Assembly (NCBI RefSeq): GCF_035556095.1 | Contig: NZ_DATMFT010000016.1 | Span: 62,001 to 126,000 of the forward strand | DNA: 64,000 bases | Reading direction: 5' to 3' | DNA from: Parapedobacter sp035556095 | Lineage (GTDB): Bacteria > Bacteroidota > Bacteroidia > Sphingobacteriales > Sphingobacteriaceae | Part shown: piece after piece, positions 1 through 8,847 of the stretch | Numbering within the stretch: position 1 is the stretch's first letter | How the letters are laid out: the number at the start of each line of letters is the position of its first letter | The notes under the pieces: model-generated | Databases searched by the model: none | Seen by the model: only the letters and a program-made list of their open reading frames with translations | What the model was told of the DNA's origin: nothing | Position numbers and translations under genes: made by a program

Positions 1-713
1 AGAAAATCGTGTTTTTTTATAACTGGCATCCAAATGGAAACGTAGACCGCAGAACGAATATCTATTATCTGCAAACTACTGATTTCGGCCGTACGTGGAC
101 TACCGCGGAGGGCACGCCGGTGTCCACCCCCGTGACCGAGGTTGACAACCCTACCTTAGTCAGGGAATTCTTCTCAAAGGAAGAAAATGTATATATCAAG
201 GACGTTGCCTTTGACAAGAATGGCAATCCGGCGGCACTATACCTTTCGGGCGCTGGGCACCAACCCGGGCCCCAAAACGGAATGCGGGAATGGCAGGTAA
301 TCCATTGGACGGGAGAAAAGTGGGAAAATCACACCATAACGACTTCGGATCATAATTATGATACCGGTAGCTTATGGATTGATGGGGATAAATGGGTTGT
401 GATAGCGCCCACCGAGAACACACCCCAGCAATGGGGCGGTGGCGGCGAGCTCGTGCTCTGGGAAAGCAAAGATAATGGCAAGACTTGGAAGTCGAAAAAG
501 CAGATTACCAAGAAAAGCGAGTTAAATCACAACTACGTGAGAAAAGTAGTGAATGGAAAAGATCCATTTAAATACTTTTGGGGTGATGGCGACCCCCATA
601 CCCACAGTGAATCCCATTTATATTTTGGCGATTCCAAAGGAAGGGTCTGGCAGTTGCCTTACACGATGGATGCAGATGACGTAAAGCCGGAAAAAGGGCT
701 GCGAAAAAAATAA
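1..713 (+). CDS. BNR_4-type beta-propeller enzyme, 5'-truncated by window edge
   Basis: The frame is open from the first base, so this is the C-terminal part of a longer protein; the GTG at 9 is not a real start. The sequence aligns by eye with the second half of the protein encoded at 19616-21118: shared segments are the NIYYLQTTDFGRTW stretch, NVYIKDVAFDKNGNPAALYL, the P-GP-G-REW motif and the APTE segment. That paralogue is a secreted BNR repeat-containing family member (BNR_4). The family is a beta-propeller group; I recall some polysaccharide lyases having this fold, so a secreted lyase or hydrolase is plausible but not shown. It ends 33 bases before a lipoprotein gene on the same strand, so it probably belongs to the same operon. 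Confidence 0.8.
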   Translation, partial: KIVFFYNWHPNGNVDRRTNIYYLQTTDFGRTWTTAEGTPVSTPVTEVDNPTLVREFFSKEENVYIKDVAFDKNGNPAALYLSGAGHQPGPQNGMREWQVIHWTGEKWENHTITTSDHNYDTGSLWIDGDKWVVIAPTENTPQQWGGGGELVLWESKDNGKTWKSKKQITKKSELNHNYVRKVVNGKDPFKYFWGDGDPHTHSESHLYFGDSKGRVWQLPYTMDADDVKPEKGLRKK

Positions 714-746
714 ATTCAATACGTATCATTCGAAAACGAAAAAACA

Positions 747-3443
747 GTGGTGCATATACGGCTTTTTCTGGGTATAGCGGCGTTCTTCATCCTTGCTGGT
801 TGCGGGGGACGGCATCCGGTTATTACAACCAATGATTTCGAGACCGCCGAAATCGGACCGTTTGTCGAGGAGGGGTTTCCTTTTATCACGGGGCCATTGA
901 ATTCCGATAAACTAGGTCCGGGCTTCCCGAAACGTAACCGCTCCGCCAGGACATTGTCAATCAATCTTGGTGACAGTGCCTACGTGGGATTTGACATGGA
1001 TTTACTCCGGTGGTCGGTGGCCTGGGATGGCGAATTCTTACCCATGGTAACCATGTCCCAAATTTCATATGACGACTTTTTCAATAAGGGGGATAAGATC
1101 CCGTCGATCTTGGGTACGCCCAGGATAGCCACGGGTGAGTATGCGGGGTGGACTATTGACACGCCAAGCTTTTCGGACCCCAGGAATCCGTCCGGCAATG
1201 CAGACCCCCATCGATATGGGCCAATACCGGAACAGATCGGTAGGTGGAATGGCATCTATTTAAAAGGAGATGATGTTGGATTGTCCTATACGATAGGGAC
1301 GACAAACATCATGGAGCACCCCAGCAGCATACGTTTTGGGGAAGAAACTGCCTTTTCAAGAACGTTCAAATTAGATGAACTGCAACGGGCATTGTATCTC
1401 AATGTCGCCGAGGTGGGGAGTGACTCATACACCGAGGCAACAGGCGCTGTTCTGTATATCTACCACGGAGAAGCCCGAGACACCGTTACGGTAATCGGGG
1501 TGGTAACGAATCACGAGAAAGATTTGGCGCCGGCAATTGTGGATAACAAATACGTTACGGTGCTTTTCCCACGAGCCACTGATCCTTTGGAGGCCACCGT
1601 GCTGATGTGGAACGGTCCAGCAGAAAAGAAAGGTGCGTTCTTGGACATATTGAGCGAAGCTAAAACCAAGATGCCCGATTTCAGTCGCGGGGGACCGGCT
1701 TACTGGAAGGAGACCGTTTATACACAAGGAGCATTATCACCTGATACGGCTGCCTATGTTACCGATATCCTAACGCTTCCGCTACCCAATCCATGGAAGC
1801 GGAATGTACGGGTGGCTGATGCGGCTTTTTTTGATGGCAAGCGTGCGGCGGTGGTTACTTTTTCCGGCGATGTTTGGGTGGTGGAAGGGATAGACAAGAG
1901 CTTGAAGCGACTGAAGTGGCGCCGGTTTGCTTCAGGGTTGTATGAGCCCATGAGCATCGACGTGGTGGACGGTGTGATTTACGTCTTTGGAAAAGAAGGT
2001 ATTGTGCGGCTGCACGATCTGAACCGTGATGGGGTGGCCGATTTCTATGAAAATTTCTGCAACGGAATGGAGCAGTCGCTACATTCGCGTGAATGGGCAG
2101 CAGATATGGTTTCCGCACCTGGCGGCGGTTTCTACATTGCAAAAGGGGGTATTGGTGGCTCTTCGCAGCGGGGTACCATCCTCAAGGTGTCGGCCGATGG
2201 GCGAGAGGTGGAGACCATTGCATCGGGGTTGAGAGGGCCATATATCGGTATCCATCCTACTAAAGGTATCCTGTCTGCTTCAGATCAACAAGGCAATTAC
2301 GTGCCCTCTACACCGTTGTTGCTGGTGGATAAAGGCGACTACTTCGGTTTTCCCACTGCGCCTGAGCATCGTCAGGCACCCATCAAAACACCGCTGGCTT
2401 GGATTCCACACCGTGTCGATCGTTCGGGTATCAGTCAGACATGGATTACAGGCGGAAAGATGGGACCGTTAGACGAGCAAATGATTCATTTTTCATTTGC
2501 CCGCCCAGGCTTGTTCAAGGTACTCATCGATACTACTTCAAGCACACTCCAGGGAGGTGTTTCGTATTTGCACGCAAACTACCCGGCGCCAACGCAAAAA
2601 GGAACGATAAACCCGGCTGACGGCCAATTGTACATAACTGGATTTAATTTATGGGGCTCGAGTTCCAAAGGTGTAGCGGCATTTGTTCGCTTGCGATATA
2701 CCGGCCTGCCATTTTATTTGCCTGAACGATTCAAGGCGGGCGAGCAGGGAATTGTCCTGCGATTCGGTGTAGCGCTGGATTCGACAGTAGCCATGAACCC
2801 GTTGAATTTCCAGGTCAAAAGGTGGAATTACAAACGTACCAAGGAATATGGGTCGGGCCACTTCAAACTCGATGATACACCGGGAGAGGAATCGATGCCT
2901 GTATATGCATCATATATCTCTGCCGACCGTAAAGCAGTTTTGATTGTTGTGCCGGGTATGGAGGAGGTGATGCAAATGGAGGTGTTGTATAACCTACGGT
3001 CAACAGATGGTGCTGCGTTGGAGGACGGTCTTTGGTTTACCGTGAACGAGGTGGACAAAATCAATTTGGCTAGGGAAGGGTTTCGCGGGCCCATCGATTT
3101 GTCGATAAACCGTGCTGCAAGTATTTCGGCGGAAACTGCCGAGGAGCGTCCGTCCCAAGAAAAAGGCGCTCAACTTTTCAGGGCAGTGGCATGTGCAGGT
3201 TGTCATTCCCCCGGTGTCGACACCGATGGGTTTTACGGCCCTCCGTTTAAGGATATATTCATGTCGGAGCGCCAGTTTGCAGACGGTACCTCGGGAATTG
3301 CCGACGAAGATTATATCCGCGAATCCATATTAACGCCTGCTAAAAAAATTGTAAAAGGATACGATGCCGAGATGCCTTCTTATTTAGGGATGCTCTCTGA
3401 TAGCGATATCGAATCGCTTGTGTTATATATTAAATCTTTATAG
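747..3443 (+). CDS. DUF6797-type lipoprotein with propeller-like centre and C-terminal cytochrome c domain
   Basis: An 898-residue secreted lipoprotein. The N-terminus has a hydrophobic stretch ending in lipobox LAGC (about residues 15-18). The region around residues 80-350 resembles DUF6797 (NGIYLKGDDVGLSYTIG segment). Residues about 350-650 look like a glucose/sorbosone-dehydrogenase type propeller (SGLYEPMSIDVVDG, SAPGGGFYIAKGG). The last 92 residues are a class I cytochrome c domain with haem motif CAGCH at 816-820 and a candidate axial Met near 876 (AEMPSYLGM); it resembles the cytochrome c tail of CoxB-type proteins. Proteins of this architecture are best known from Planctomycetes and Verrucomicrobia. 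I infer a periplasmic or surface redox role in sugar oxidation. The start is GTG at 747 (a second GTG follows). Only 11 bases separate it from the next gene, which encodes a Tat-exported sugar epimerase-like protein. Confidence 0.8.
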   Translation: MVHIRLFLGIAAFFILAGCGGRHPVITTNDFETAEIGPFVEEGFPFITGPLNSDKLGPGFPKRNRSARTLSINLGDSAYVGFDMDLLRWSVAWDGEFLPMVTMSQISYDDFFNKGDKIPSILGTPRIATGEYAGWTIDTPSFSDPRNPSGNADPHRYGPIPEQIGRWNGIYLKGDDVGLSYTIGTTNIMEHPSSIRFGEETAFSRTFKLDELQRALYLNVAEVGSDSYTEATGAVLYIYHGEARDTVTVIGVVTNHEKDLAPAIVDNKYVTVLFPRATDPLEATVLMWNGPAEKKGAFLDILSEAKTKMPDFSRGGPAYWKETVYTQGALSPDTAAYVTDILTLPLPNPWKRNVRVADAAFFDGKRAAVVTFSGDVWVVEGIDKSLKRLKWRRFASGLYEPMSIDVVDGVIYVFGKEGIVRLHDLNRDGVADFYENFCNGMEQSLHSREWAADMVSAPGGGFYIAKGGIGGSSQRGTILKVSADGREVETIASGLRGPYIGIHPTKGILSASDQQGNYVPSTPLLLVDKGDYFGFPTAPEHRQAPIKTPLAWIPHRVDRSGISQTWITGGKMGPLDEQMIHFSFARPGLFKVLIDTTSSTLQGGVSYLHANYPAPTQKGTINPADGQLYITGFNLWGSSSKGVAAFVRLRYTGLPFYLPERFKAGEQGIVLRFGVALDSTVAMNPLNFQVKRWNYKRTKEYGSGHFKLDDTPGEESMPVYASYISADRKAVLIVVPGMEEVMQMEVLYNLRSTDGAALEDGLWFTVNEVDKINLAREGFRGPIDLSINRAASISAETAEERPSQEKGAQLFRAVACAGCHSPGVDTDGFYGPPFKDIFMSERQFADGTSGIADEDYIRESILTPAKKIVKGYDAEMPSYLGMLSDSDIESLVLYIKSL

Positions 3444-3454
3444 TCGATAATCCG

Positions 3455-4423
3455 ATGGCACCCGTTCAACACTACCAACAGTTGTCGCGTAGAAACTTCA
3501 TTAAGCAAGCCGCAGTTGCTGCTGCCGTGCTGCCTGTGGTATCGCCCGGTTTTTATCCAAAAAATAGGGCGGAAGGAGAAAAGGCATTGGAAGTGCATAT
3601 TTTTTCAAAGTGCCTGCATTTTCTCGACTATGAGCACATGGCGGAGTTTGCCGCAAGGGTAGGTTTTGATGGGGTCGATCTCACCGTACGACCCGGCGGA
3701 CATGTTGTGCCGGAAAAGGTAGCTGACGACTTGCCCAAAGCGATCGGCGAAATACAGCGAGCGGGTTTACAATCTACCATGATTGCTACTGCGATGGCAG
3801 ATCCAGCGGATACCGTGGGACGTAACGTTTTGGAAGTGGCGGCGAGCCTTGGCATCTCTTTTTATAGGACAGACTATTTCCAATACCTAAAAGACAAGAG
3901 TATACCCGAATCGATCGGGTTTTTCCAAAAGCGAGCCAAGGAACTAAGCGAATTGAATAGCAGGCTAGCTATCGTAGGATGCTACCAGAATCACGCCGGG
4001 CTTATGATGGGCGCCTCGTTGTGGGAACTATGGGATGTTTTGCAGCATGCGGACCACGACTACCTTGGGGTGCAATATGATGTCCGCCATGCAGTAGTAG
4101 AAGGTGGCAGGTCTTGGGTAAATGGCCTCAAGTTGATACAACCGCACATAAAGACGATTGTGGTCAAAGATTTTAAATGGGTTGAACAAGGAGGGCAATG
4201 GCGTTCGGTGGGCACACCAATTGGTGAAGGTATGGTTGATTTTAAATCGTATTTTCGGATGCTAAAGGACTTCAATATACAGGTTCCTGCGTCGTTGCAT
4301 ATCGAGTATCCGTTGGGCGGGGTTGAATCGGGGGCAAAACAATTGAAAATCGAACCAGAAGAAGTATTTCGTGCGATGGAAAAGGACCTGTCAACGATTC
4401 GCAGGCTATGGCTAGAAGCCTGA
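3455..4423 (+). CDS. Tat-exported sugar phosphate isomerase/epimerase-like TIM barrel
   Basis: A 322-residue protein with a twin-arginine signal (SRRNFIKQAAVAAAVLPVV, residues 10-28) followed by an AP-endonuclease-2/xylose-isomerase-like TIM barrel. Typical features are the FAARVGFDGVDLTVRPGGHV segment after beta-2, H-based metal-site positions (YDVRHAVVEGG), the IKTIVVKDFKW strand and a C-terminal HIEYPLGG segment. These barrels act on sugars, inosose or keto-sugars using a divalent metal. Export by Tat as a folded protein places it in the periplasm, next to the cytochrome c lipoprotein just upstream. The substrate is unknown; paired redox and epimerase-like proteins of this kind suggest keto-sugar chemistry. 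Start chosen at the first ATG after the upstream stop, which keeps the Tat motif near the N-terminus. Confidence 0.85.
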   Translation: MAPVQHYQQLSRRNFIKQAAVAAAVLPVVSPGFYPKNRAEGEKALEVHIFSKCLHFLDYEHMAEFAARVGFDGVDLTVRPGGHVVPEKVADDLPKAIGEIQRAGLQSTMIATAMADPADTVGRNVLEVAASLGISFYRTDYFQYLKDKSIPESIGFFQKRAKELSELNSRLAIVGCYQNHAGLMMGASLWELWDVLQHADHDYLGVQYDVRHAVVEGGRSWVNGLKLIQPHIKTIVVKDFKWVEQGGQWRSVGTPIGEGMVDFKSYFRMLKDFNIQVPASLHIEYPLGGVESGAKQLKIEPEEVFRAMEKDLSTIRRLWLEA

Positions 4424-4534
4424 TGTAACCATCGCTACCCAGATTAATCACGTATTCCTACCATTGTAAACCCAACTGAACAAAAAGTACCAGCTTTAAT
4501 CAAAAAAGTGCCTATCCCCATCCCCAAGGAAGGG

Positions 4535-4542
4535 TAAATTTG
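4535..4542 (+). promoter_or_regulatory. Possible -7 promoter element (TAAATTTG)
   Basis: TAAATTTG matches the Bacteroidota -7 consensus TAnnTTTG and lies 49 bases before the GH88-like start. It sits in the only sizeable gap (167 bases) between 3443 and 8749, so a secondary operon promoter is possible. No convincing -33 element was seen. Confidence 0.3.
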
Positions 4543-4590
4543 AACTCTATAAGCTGATTATTAACATTTAACACAAAAAAAGTTTATTGA

Positions 4591-5973
4591 ATGATTAGGA
4601 TTGATTTTAACCTAATGCCGAATGATTTGGCAGGTCAGTTACGGCGGTTTTGGGAGCTTTCGGGTGAAAAAATCACGGCTATCGAGAACGAGTATGAGCT
4701 CGGAAAGGGTTCGCCCGTGTTTACGGTGGGCGGTAAATATACCACCCGCGGTTGGACGGAATGGACACAGGGGTTCCAGTTCGGGTCGTCTATCCTGCAA
4801 TTTGACGCCACGGGTGACAATGAATTTCTTGAAAAAGGGCGGGAGAAGACGTTGGCACTCATGGCTCCGCATGTGAGCCATATCGGTGTGCACGACCATG
4901 GGTTCAATAACGTCAGCACCTATGGTAATCTACTTCGGCTGATGGTGGAAGGGAAAACACCGTTCAACGAATGGGAGAAGAATTTTTATGAGCTCGCATT
5001 GAAAGTGTCTGGCGCTGTTCAGGCCAGTAGATGGACATCAATAAAAAACGGCGGCTTCATTTATTCCTTCAATGGTCCACATTCCCTTTTCGTCGATACG
5101 ATGCGTACCGTTAGGATTTTGATGCTCAGTCATAAACTGGGGCATGTGCTGCAACAGGAAAATGACGAGAAAGTAAACCTGTTGGTCCGTGGGTTGCAGC
5201 ATATGCGAGCCACGGCAGATTATTCCGTCTTTTACGGTGAAGGGCGAGATAGCTATGATATTTGGGGTCGAACGGCTCATGAAAGTATTTTCAATACCAA
5301 TGACGGGAATTTCCGCAGTCCCAATGCACAGCAGGGTTATACTGGTTTTTCTACCTGGACAAGGGGGCTTGCTTGGGCAATGGTCGGATTCGCTGAACAG
5401 TTGGAGTTCCTCCATACCGTTTCCGCCCAGGATCTGGCAGCTTATGGGAACAGAGAAGAGATTGAGAAATTCATGCTCAGGGCTGCCGAGGCAACATGTG
5501 ATTTTTATATTGAACACACGCCTACAGACGGTATCCCGTATTGGGATACGGGCGCTCCTAACTTGCATAAGCTTGGCGATTACCTTTCCAAGCCTGCCGA
5601 TCCGTACAACGACTTTGAACCCGTAGATAGCTCTGCCGCTGCTATTGGTGCGCAGGGACTGTTAAGGCTGGGGAATTACTTGAAGGAGAAAGGCGCTGAG
5701 GAAAAAGGCACTAAGTACTGGCAGGCAGGATTGACGGTTTTGCGTTCGTTGCTGGCTGAGCCCTATTTGAGCACGGATGCAGCTCATCAGGGTATTATTC
5801 TCCATTCCATTTATCATCAACCGAATGGATGGGACAATATCCCCGCGGGTCAGCAGATAGCCTGCGGTGAATCGAGCATGTGGGGCGATTACCATGCCCG
5901 TGAGGCCGCCCTTTACGTGCAGCGGATCATCGATAATAAACCCTATTATGCATTTTATAATGGTGTGTTATGA
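4591..5973 (+). CDS. GH88-like unsaturated glucuronyl hydrolase family protein
   Basis: A 460-residue (alpha/alpha)6-barrel protein. Matches to the GH88 pattern include the FVDTMRTVRIL segment (the family's D-T-M), NAQQGYTGFSTWTRGLAWAM (the QGY ... W-RG-AWA signature), DSSAAAIGAQGLLRL and the C-terminal YHQPNGWD / ESSMWGDYHAREAAL block. GH88 enzymes hydrate the enol ether of a terminal 4,5-unsaturated uronic acid left by a polysaccharide lyase, releasing it. There is no signal peptide, so it is probably cytoplasmic and acts on imported oligosaccharides. It overlaps the next gene by ATGA (4 bases), indicating translational coupling. The catalytic Asp residues cannot be assigned with certainty without alignment. 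Confidence 0.8.
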   Translation: MIRIDFNLMPNDLAGQLRRFWELSGEKITAIENEYELGKGSPVFTVGGKYTTRGWTEWTQGFQFGSSILQFDATGDNEFLEKGREKTLALMAPHVSHIGVHDHGFNNVSTYGNLLRLMVEGKTPFNEWEKNFYELALKVSGAVQASRWTSIKNGGFIYSFNGPHSLFVDTMRTVRILMLSHKLGHVLQQENDEKVNLLVRGLQHMRATADYSVFYGEGRDSYDIWGRTAHESIFNTNDGNFRSPNAQQGYTGFSTWTRGLAWAMVGFAEQLEFLHTVSAQDLAAYGNREEIEKFMLRAAEATCDFYIEHTPTDGIPYWDTGAPNLHKLGDYLSKPADPYNDFEPVDSSAAAIGAQGLLRLGNYLKEKGAEEKGTKYWQAGLTVLRSLLAEPYLSTDAAHQGIILHSIYHQPNGWDNIPAGQQIACGESSMWGDYHAREAALYVQRIIDNKPYYAFYNGVL

Positions 5974-6800
5974 GTGCGGGGAAGATAGCTGACCTCAGCA
6001 AACTATGCATCCACACGATTACCACGAAGCACTGGTCGATCGAAGAAGCTGCAGAAAACTACAGCCGGGTCGGTGTGAAGGGGATTTCGGTTTGGAGGCA
6101 GTTTCTGGATGGCCGGAACATAGCCGATACCGGGGAAATGCTGCGTGCCCACGGTTTGGAGATCGTATCTCTCGTAAGGGGGGGATTTTTCCCCTCTACT
6201 TCATCAGCGGAGAGAAACAGCGCGCTGGCAGACAATAGGAAAGCTATTGACGAGGCCGCCGCCCTGGGAGCGCCCATGATTGTGCTGGTGTGCGGTGCGG
6301 ACCCCGGTCAAACCCTGGAAGTGTCTAGGCAGCAGATTCGGGAGGGTATTGAGGCCATATTGCCATACGCCATCGAAAACGGCATCAAATTGGCCATCGA
6401 ACCCCTGCATCCGATGTACGCCGATACCCGATCGGCCGTGAACACCATGGCGCAAGCCAACGACATGGCCGAAGCAATCGGTTCGGATTATGTAGGGGTA
6501 GCAGCAGATGTCTATCACATCTGGTGGGACCCCGACCTGGAACAGCAGCTTATGCGGTGCGGCCGCAACGGTAATCTGTTTGCATTCCACATTTGCGATT
6601 GGATGAGCCCGACTGTCGACTTCCTAAACGACCGCGGACTGATGGGCGAAGGCTGTATCCCCATTCGGAAGATTCGGGGGTGGGCAGAAGCAGCAGGATT
6701 CCGCGGATATAACGAAGTGGAAATTTTTTCCGACAGGTTATGGTCGGAAGATCAAAATGAGTTTTTAAATAAAATCGTAGAAAACTACTATCAAAGTTGA
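5970..6800 (+). CDS. Cytoplasmic sugar phosphate isomerase/epimerase (xylose isomerase-like TIM barrel)
   Basis: A 276-residue protein with the AP_endonuc_2 barrel pattern: ENGIKLAIEPLHPMYADTRSA contains the metal-ligand Glu, YVGVAADVYHIWWDPDLE the Asp/His ligands, LFAFHICDWMSP the next His, and GYNEVEIFSDRLW the last Glu. No signal sequence, so it is cytoplasmic, unlike the Tat-exported relative at 3455. It starts inside the stop of the GH88-like gene (ATGA) and is followed after 13 bases by a Gfo/Idh/MocA gene. A role in isomerising a uronate-derived or keto-sugar intermediate is inferred; the exact substrate is unknown. Confidence 0.85.
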   Translation: MSAGKIADLSKLCIHTITTKHWSIEEAAENYSRVGVKGISVWRQFLDGRNIADTGEMLRAHGLEIVSLVRGGFFPSTSSAERNSALADNRKAIDEAAALGAPMIVLVCGADPGQTLEVSRQQIREGIEAILPYAIENGIKLAIEPLHPMYADTRSAVNTMAQANDMAEAIGSDYVGVAADVYHIWWDPDLEQQLMRCGRNGNLFAFHICDWMSPTVDFLNDRGLMGEGCIPIRKIRGWAEAAGFRGYNEVEIFSDRLWSEDQNEFLNKIVENYYQS

Positions 6801-6813
6801 TATAAAATAGGAT

Positions 6814-7956
6814 ATGAGACACCGTGTAGGAATTATCATGAATGGGGTTACGGGCCGTATGGGTACCAACCAGCATCTGATGAGAAGTATTGTGGAGATT
6901 ATAAAGCAGGGCGGGGTGGAGCTGCCTAATGGGGACACCATTATGCCTGACCCCGTATTGGTCGGCAGGAACCAAGCCAAGCTGGAAGAATTGGGCAAAA
7001 GGTCCGGGATTTCCAAAATCTCGACAGACTTGGATGCATTGCTGCAGGATGAAAGTTATACGGTTTATTTTGACGCCCAAACGACGGGGCGACGGGCCGA
7101 AGCCATCAGGAAAGCAGTGCAGGCCGGTAAGCATATTTATTGTGAAAAGCCTATGGCCACCGATACGGCCACTGCCTTGGAGCTCTACCAGCTATGTAAG
7201 AAAGCCGGCGTAAAAAATGGCGTGGTACAAGACAAGCTATGGCTGCCTGGTCTCCGGAAAATCAAGCGGTTGATAGAAAGTGGTTTTTTCGGGGAGATCC
7301 TTTCCGTCCGCGGGGAGTTCGGTTACTGGGTATTTGAAGGAGATACTATACCTGCACAACGACCTTCGTGGAATTACCGTAAAGAAGATGATGGGGGAAT
7401 TATTGTGGATATGCTCTGCCACTGGCGGTATGTGCTGGATAATATTTTCGGAAAGGTAAAGGCGGTTTCCTGTCTTGGCGCAACGCATATCAAAGAGCGG
7501 GTGGATGAACAAGGGAATACATATGCATGTACCGCTGATGACTCGGCTTACGCCACATTCGAGCTTGAAGGGGATGTTATTGCGCACTTCAATTCGTCGT
7601 GGACCGTCAGGGTAAGACGGGATGACCTGCTCACGCTGCAAGTAGACGGAACCAAGGGCTCGGCGGTGGCAGGACTGCGGGAGTGCTATATACAGCATTA
7701 TGGCAACACCCCCAAGCCGGTATGGAATCCTGATATCCCGCAACCTATCGACTTCTATGAGGGGTGGTCTAAGGTTCCCGAGCAGGAACCCTATGACAAT
7801 GCATTTAAGGTGCAATGGGAGCTTTTCTTGAAGCACGTCGTGCTTGATGAGCCGTTCCCATGGGATATGAAAGAGGGCGCCAAGGGAATCCAGCTCGCTG
7901 AAAAAGGGATAGAAAGTTGGGAGAAGCGAGCGTGGGTTGCGATACCGGAATTATAG
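6814..7956 (+). CDS. Gfo/Idh/MocA family NAD(P)-dependent oxidoreductase
   Basis: A 380-residue oxidoreductase. The Rossmann motif is slightly unusual (GIIMNGVTGRMG, residues 6-17), followed by a long insertion before the second strand. The family EKP motif is present (YCEKPMATD, about residues 109-117). The C-terminal alpha/beta domain carries the expected GGIIVDMLCHWRYVLD segment with a conserved His. Such enzymes oxidise or reduce a sugar hydroxyl. It sits between an epimerase-like barrel and an SDR, whose start codon follows 22 bases later, suggesting that the three act in sequence on one sugar. Confidence 0.85.
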   Translation: MRHRVGIIMNGVTGRMGTNQHLMRSIVEIIKQGGVELPNGDTIMPDPVLVGRNQAKLEELGKRSGISKISTDLDALLQDESYTVYFDAQTTGRRAEAIRKAVQAGKHIYCEKPMATDTATALELYQLCKKAGVKNGVVQDKLWLPGLRKIKRLIESGFFGEILSVRGEFGYWVFEGDTIPAQRPSWNYRKEDDGGIIVDMLCHWRYVLDNIFGKVKAVSCLGATHIKERVDEQGNTYACTADDSAYATFELEGDVIAHFNSSWTVRVRRDDLLTLQVDGTKGSAVAGLRECYIQHYGNTPKPVWNPDIPQPIDFYEGWSKVPEQEPYDNAFKVQWELFLKHVVLDEPFPWDMKEGAKGIQLAEKGIESWEKRAWVAIPEL

Positions 7957-7978
7957 GTTGGATAAATCAGTTGATCTC

Positions 7979-8749
7979 ATGAAGAAGATAGCATTGGTAA
8001 CGGGAGGATCCAGGGGGATTGGGCTAGGTATAGCCCGGTCCCTCGCCGGGGCAGGATTCGACTTGGCCATTAACGGGGTGCGGGATGAAATGGATGTCGC
8101 CCTGCCGCTTGAGGAGTTGCGGCAATTGGGTGCAGACGTGATTTATTGCCGAGGTGACGTGGGTGATGCGGGAGCACGGCGTGCGATCATGGATAGCGTG
8201 AAGGCGCATTTCGGGCAATTGAACGTGTTGGTGAATAATGCCGGGGTGGCGCCGAAAGAACGGAAAGATATCCTGGAAGCCACTGAAGAGAGTTTTGATT
8301 ACGTGTTGCGGACCAACCTAACCGGCCCGTATTTTCTCTCCCAGGCCGCTGCAAATTGGATGATTGCGCAGAAATCTGCCGATGCCGATTTTGAGGCAGC
8401 AATTATCAACATTTCTTCCATTTCGGCTACTGTTGTATCCACGAACAGGGGGGAATATTGCGTAGGCAAAGCGGGCATGAGTATGGCCACGCAATTGTTT
8501 GCAGCGCGGTTGGGCGAATACCGTATACCGGTATACGAAGTTCGCCCCGGCATCGTGGCTACAGACATGACCGCGAAAGTAACGGAAAAATATGATAAGC
8601 TGATTGCCGAAGGACTTTGTGTGTTGCCAAGGTGGGGGATGCCTGACGATGTGGGCAAAACCGTTTCGGCGCTCGCCACTGGTAATTTCCCCTATACAAC
8701 GGGGCAGGTTATCATGGTTGATGGGGGGATGAATATTCCCCGGTTGTAG
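7979..8749 (+). CDS. SDR family oxidoreductase (3-ketoacyl-ACP reductase-like)
   Basis: A 256-residue classical short-chain dehydrogenase: cofactor motif TGGSRGIG near the N-terminus, NNAG motif, catalytic Ser in ISSISA, Tyr/Lys in YCVGK, and the C-terminal TGQVIMVDGG segment. The ATG at 7979 is chosen because it puts the first beta-strand (KKIALVTGG) right at the N-terminus; an in-frame TTG at 7937 would add 14 residues lying inside the preceding gene. A probable sugar dehydrogenase in the same operon. The next gene, an MFS transporter, starts 98 bases on. Confidence 0.88.
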   Translation: MKKIALVTGGSRGIGLGIARSLAGAGFDLAINGVRDEMDVALPLEELRQLGADVIYCRGDVGDAGARRAIMDSVKAHFGQLNVLVNNAGVAPKERKDILEATEESFDYVLRTNLTGPYFLSQAAANWMIAQKSADADFEAAIINISSISATVVSTNRGEYCVGKAGMSMATQLFAARLGEYRIPVYEVRPGIVATDMTAKVTEKYDKLIAEGLCVLPRWGMPDDVGKTVSALATGNFPYTTGQVIMVDGGMNIPRL

Positions 8750-8847
8750 TGTCGGTTTTAGTTAAGTATACAGACGTATTTGAATGATGGGTTTTACCGC
8801 CAATGACATGTGAAAATATAGCATTATATAATTAATAAACCTAAGAG

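Noticed and set aside
5038..5568. 176-codon minus-strand frame
   Set aside because: Lies inside the GH88-like gene, whose family motifs run across the same bases.
8765..8790. Partial GntR-like operator before the MFS gene
   Set aside because: Only GTATAC is present, without the TTG and CAA arms, so it does not fit the palindrome.
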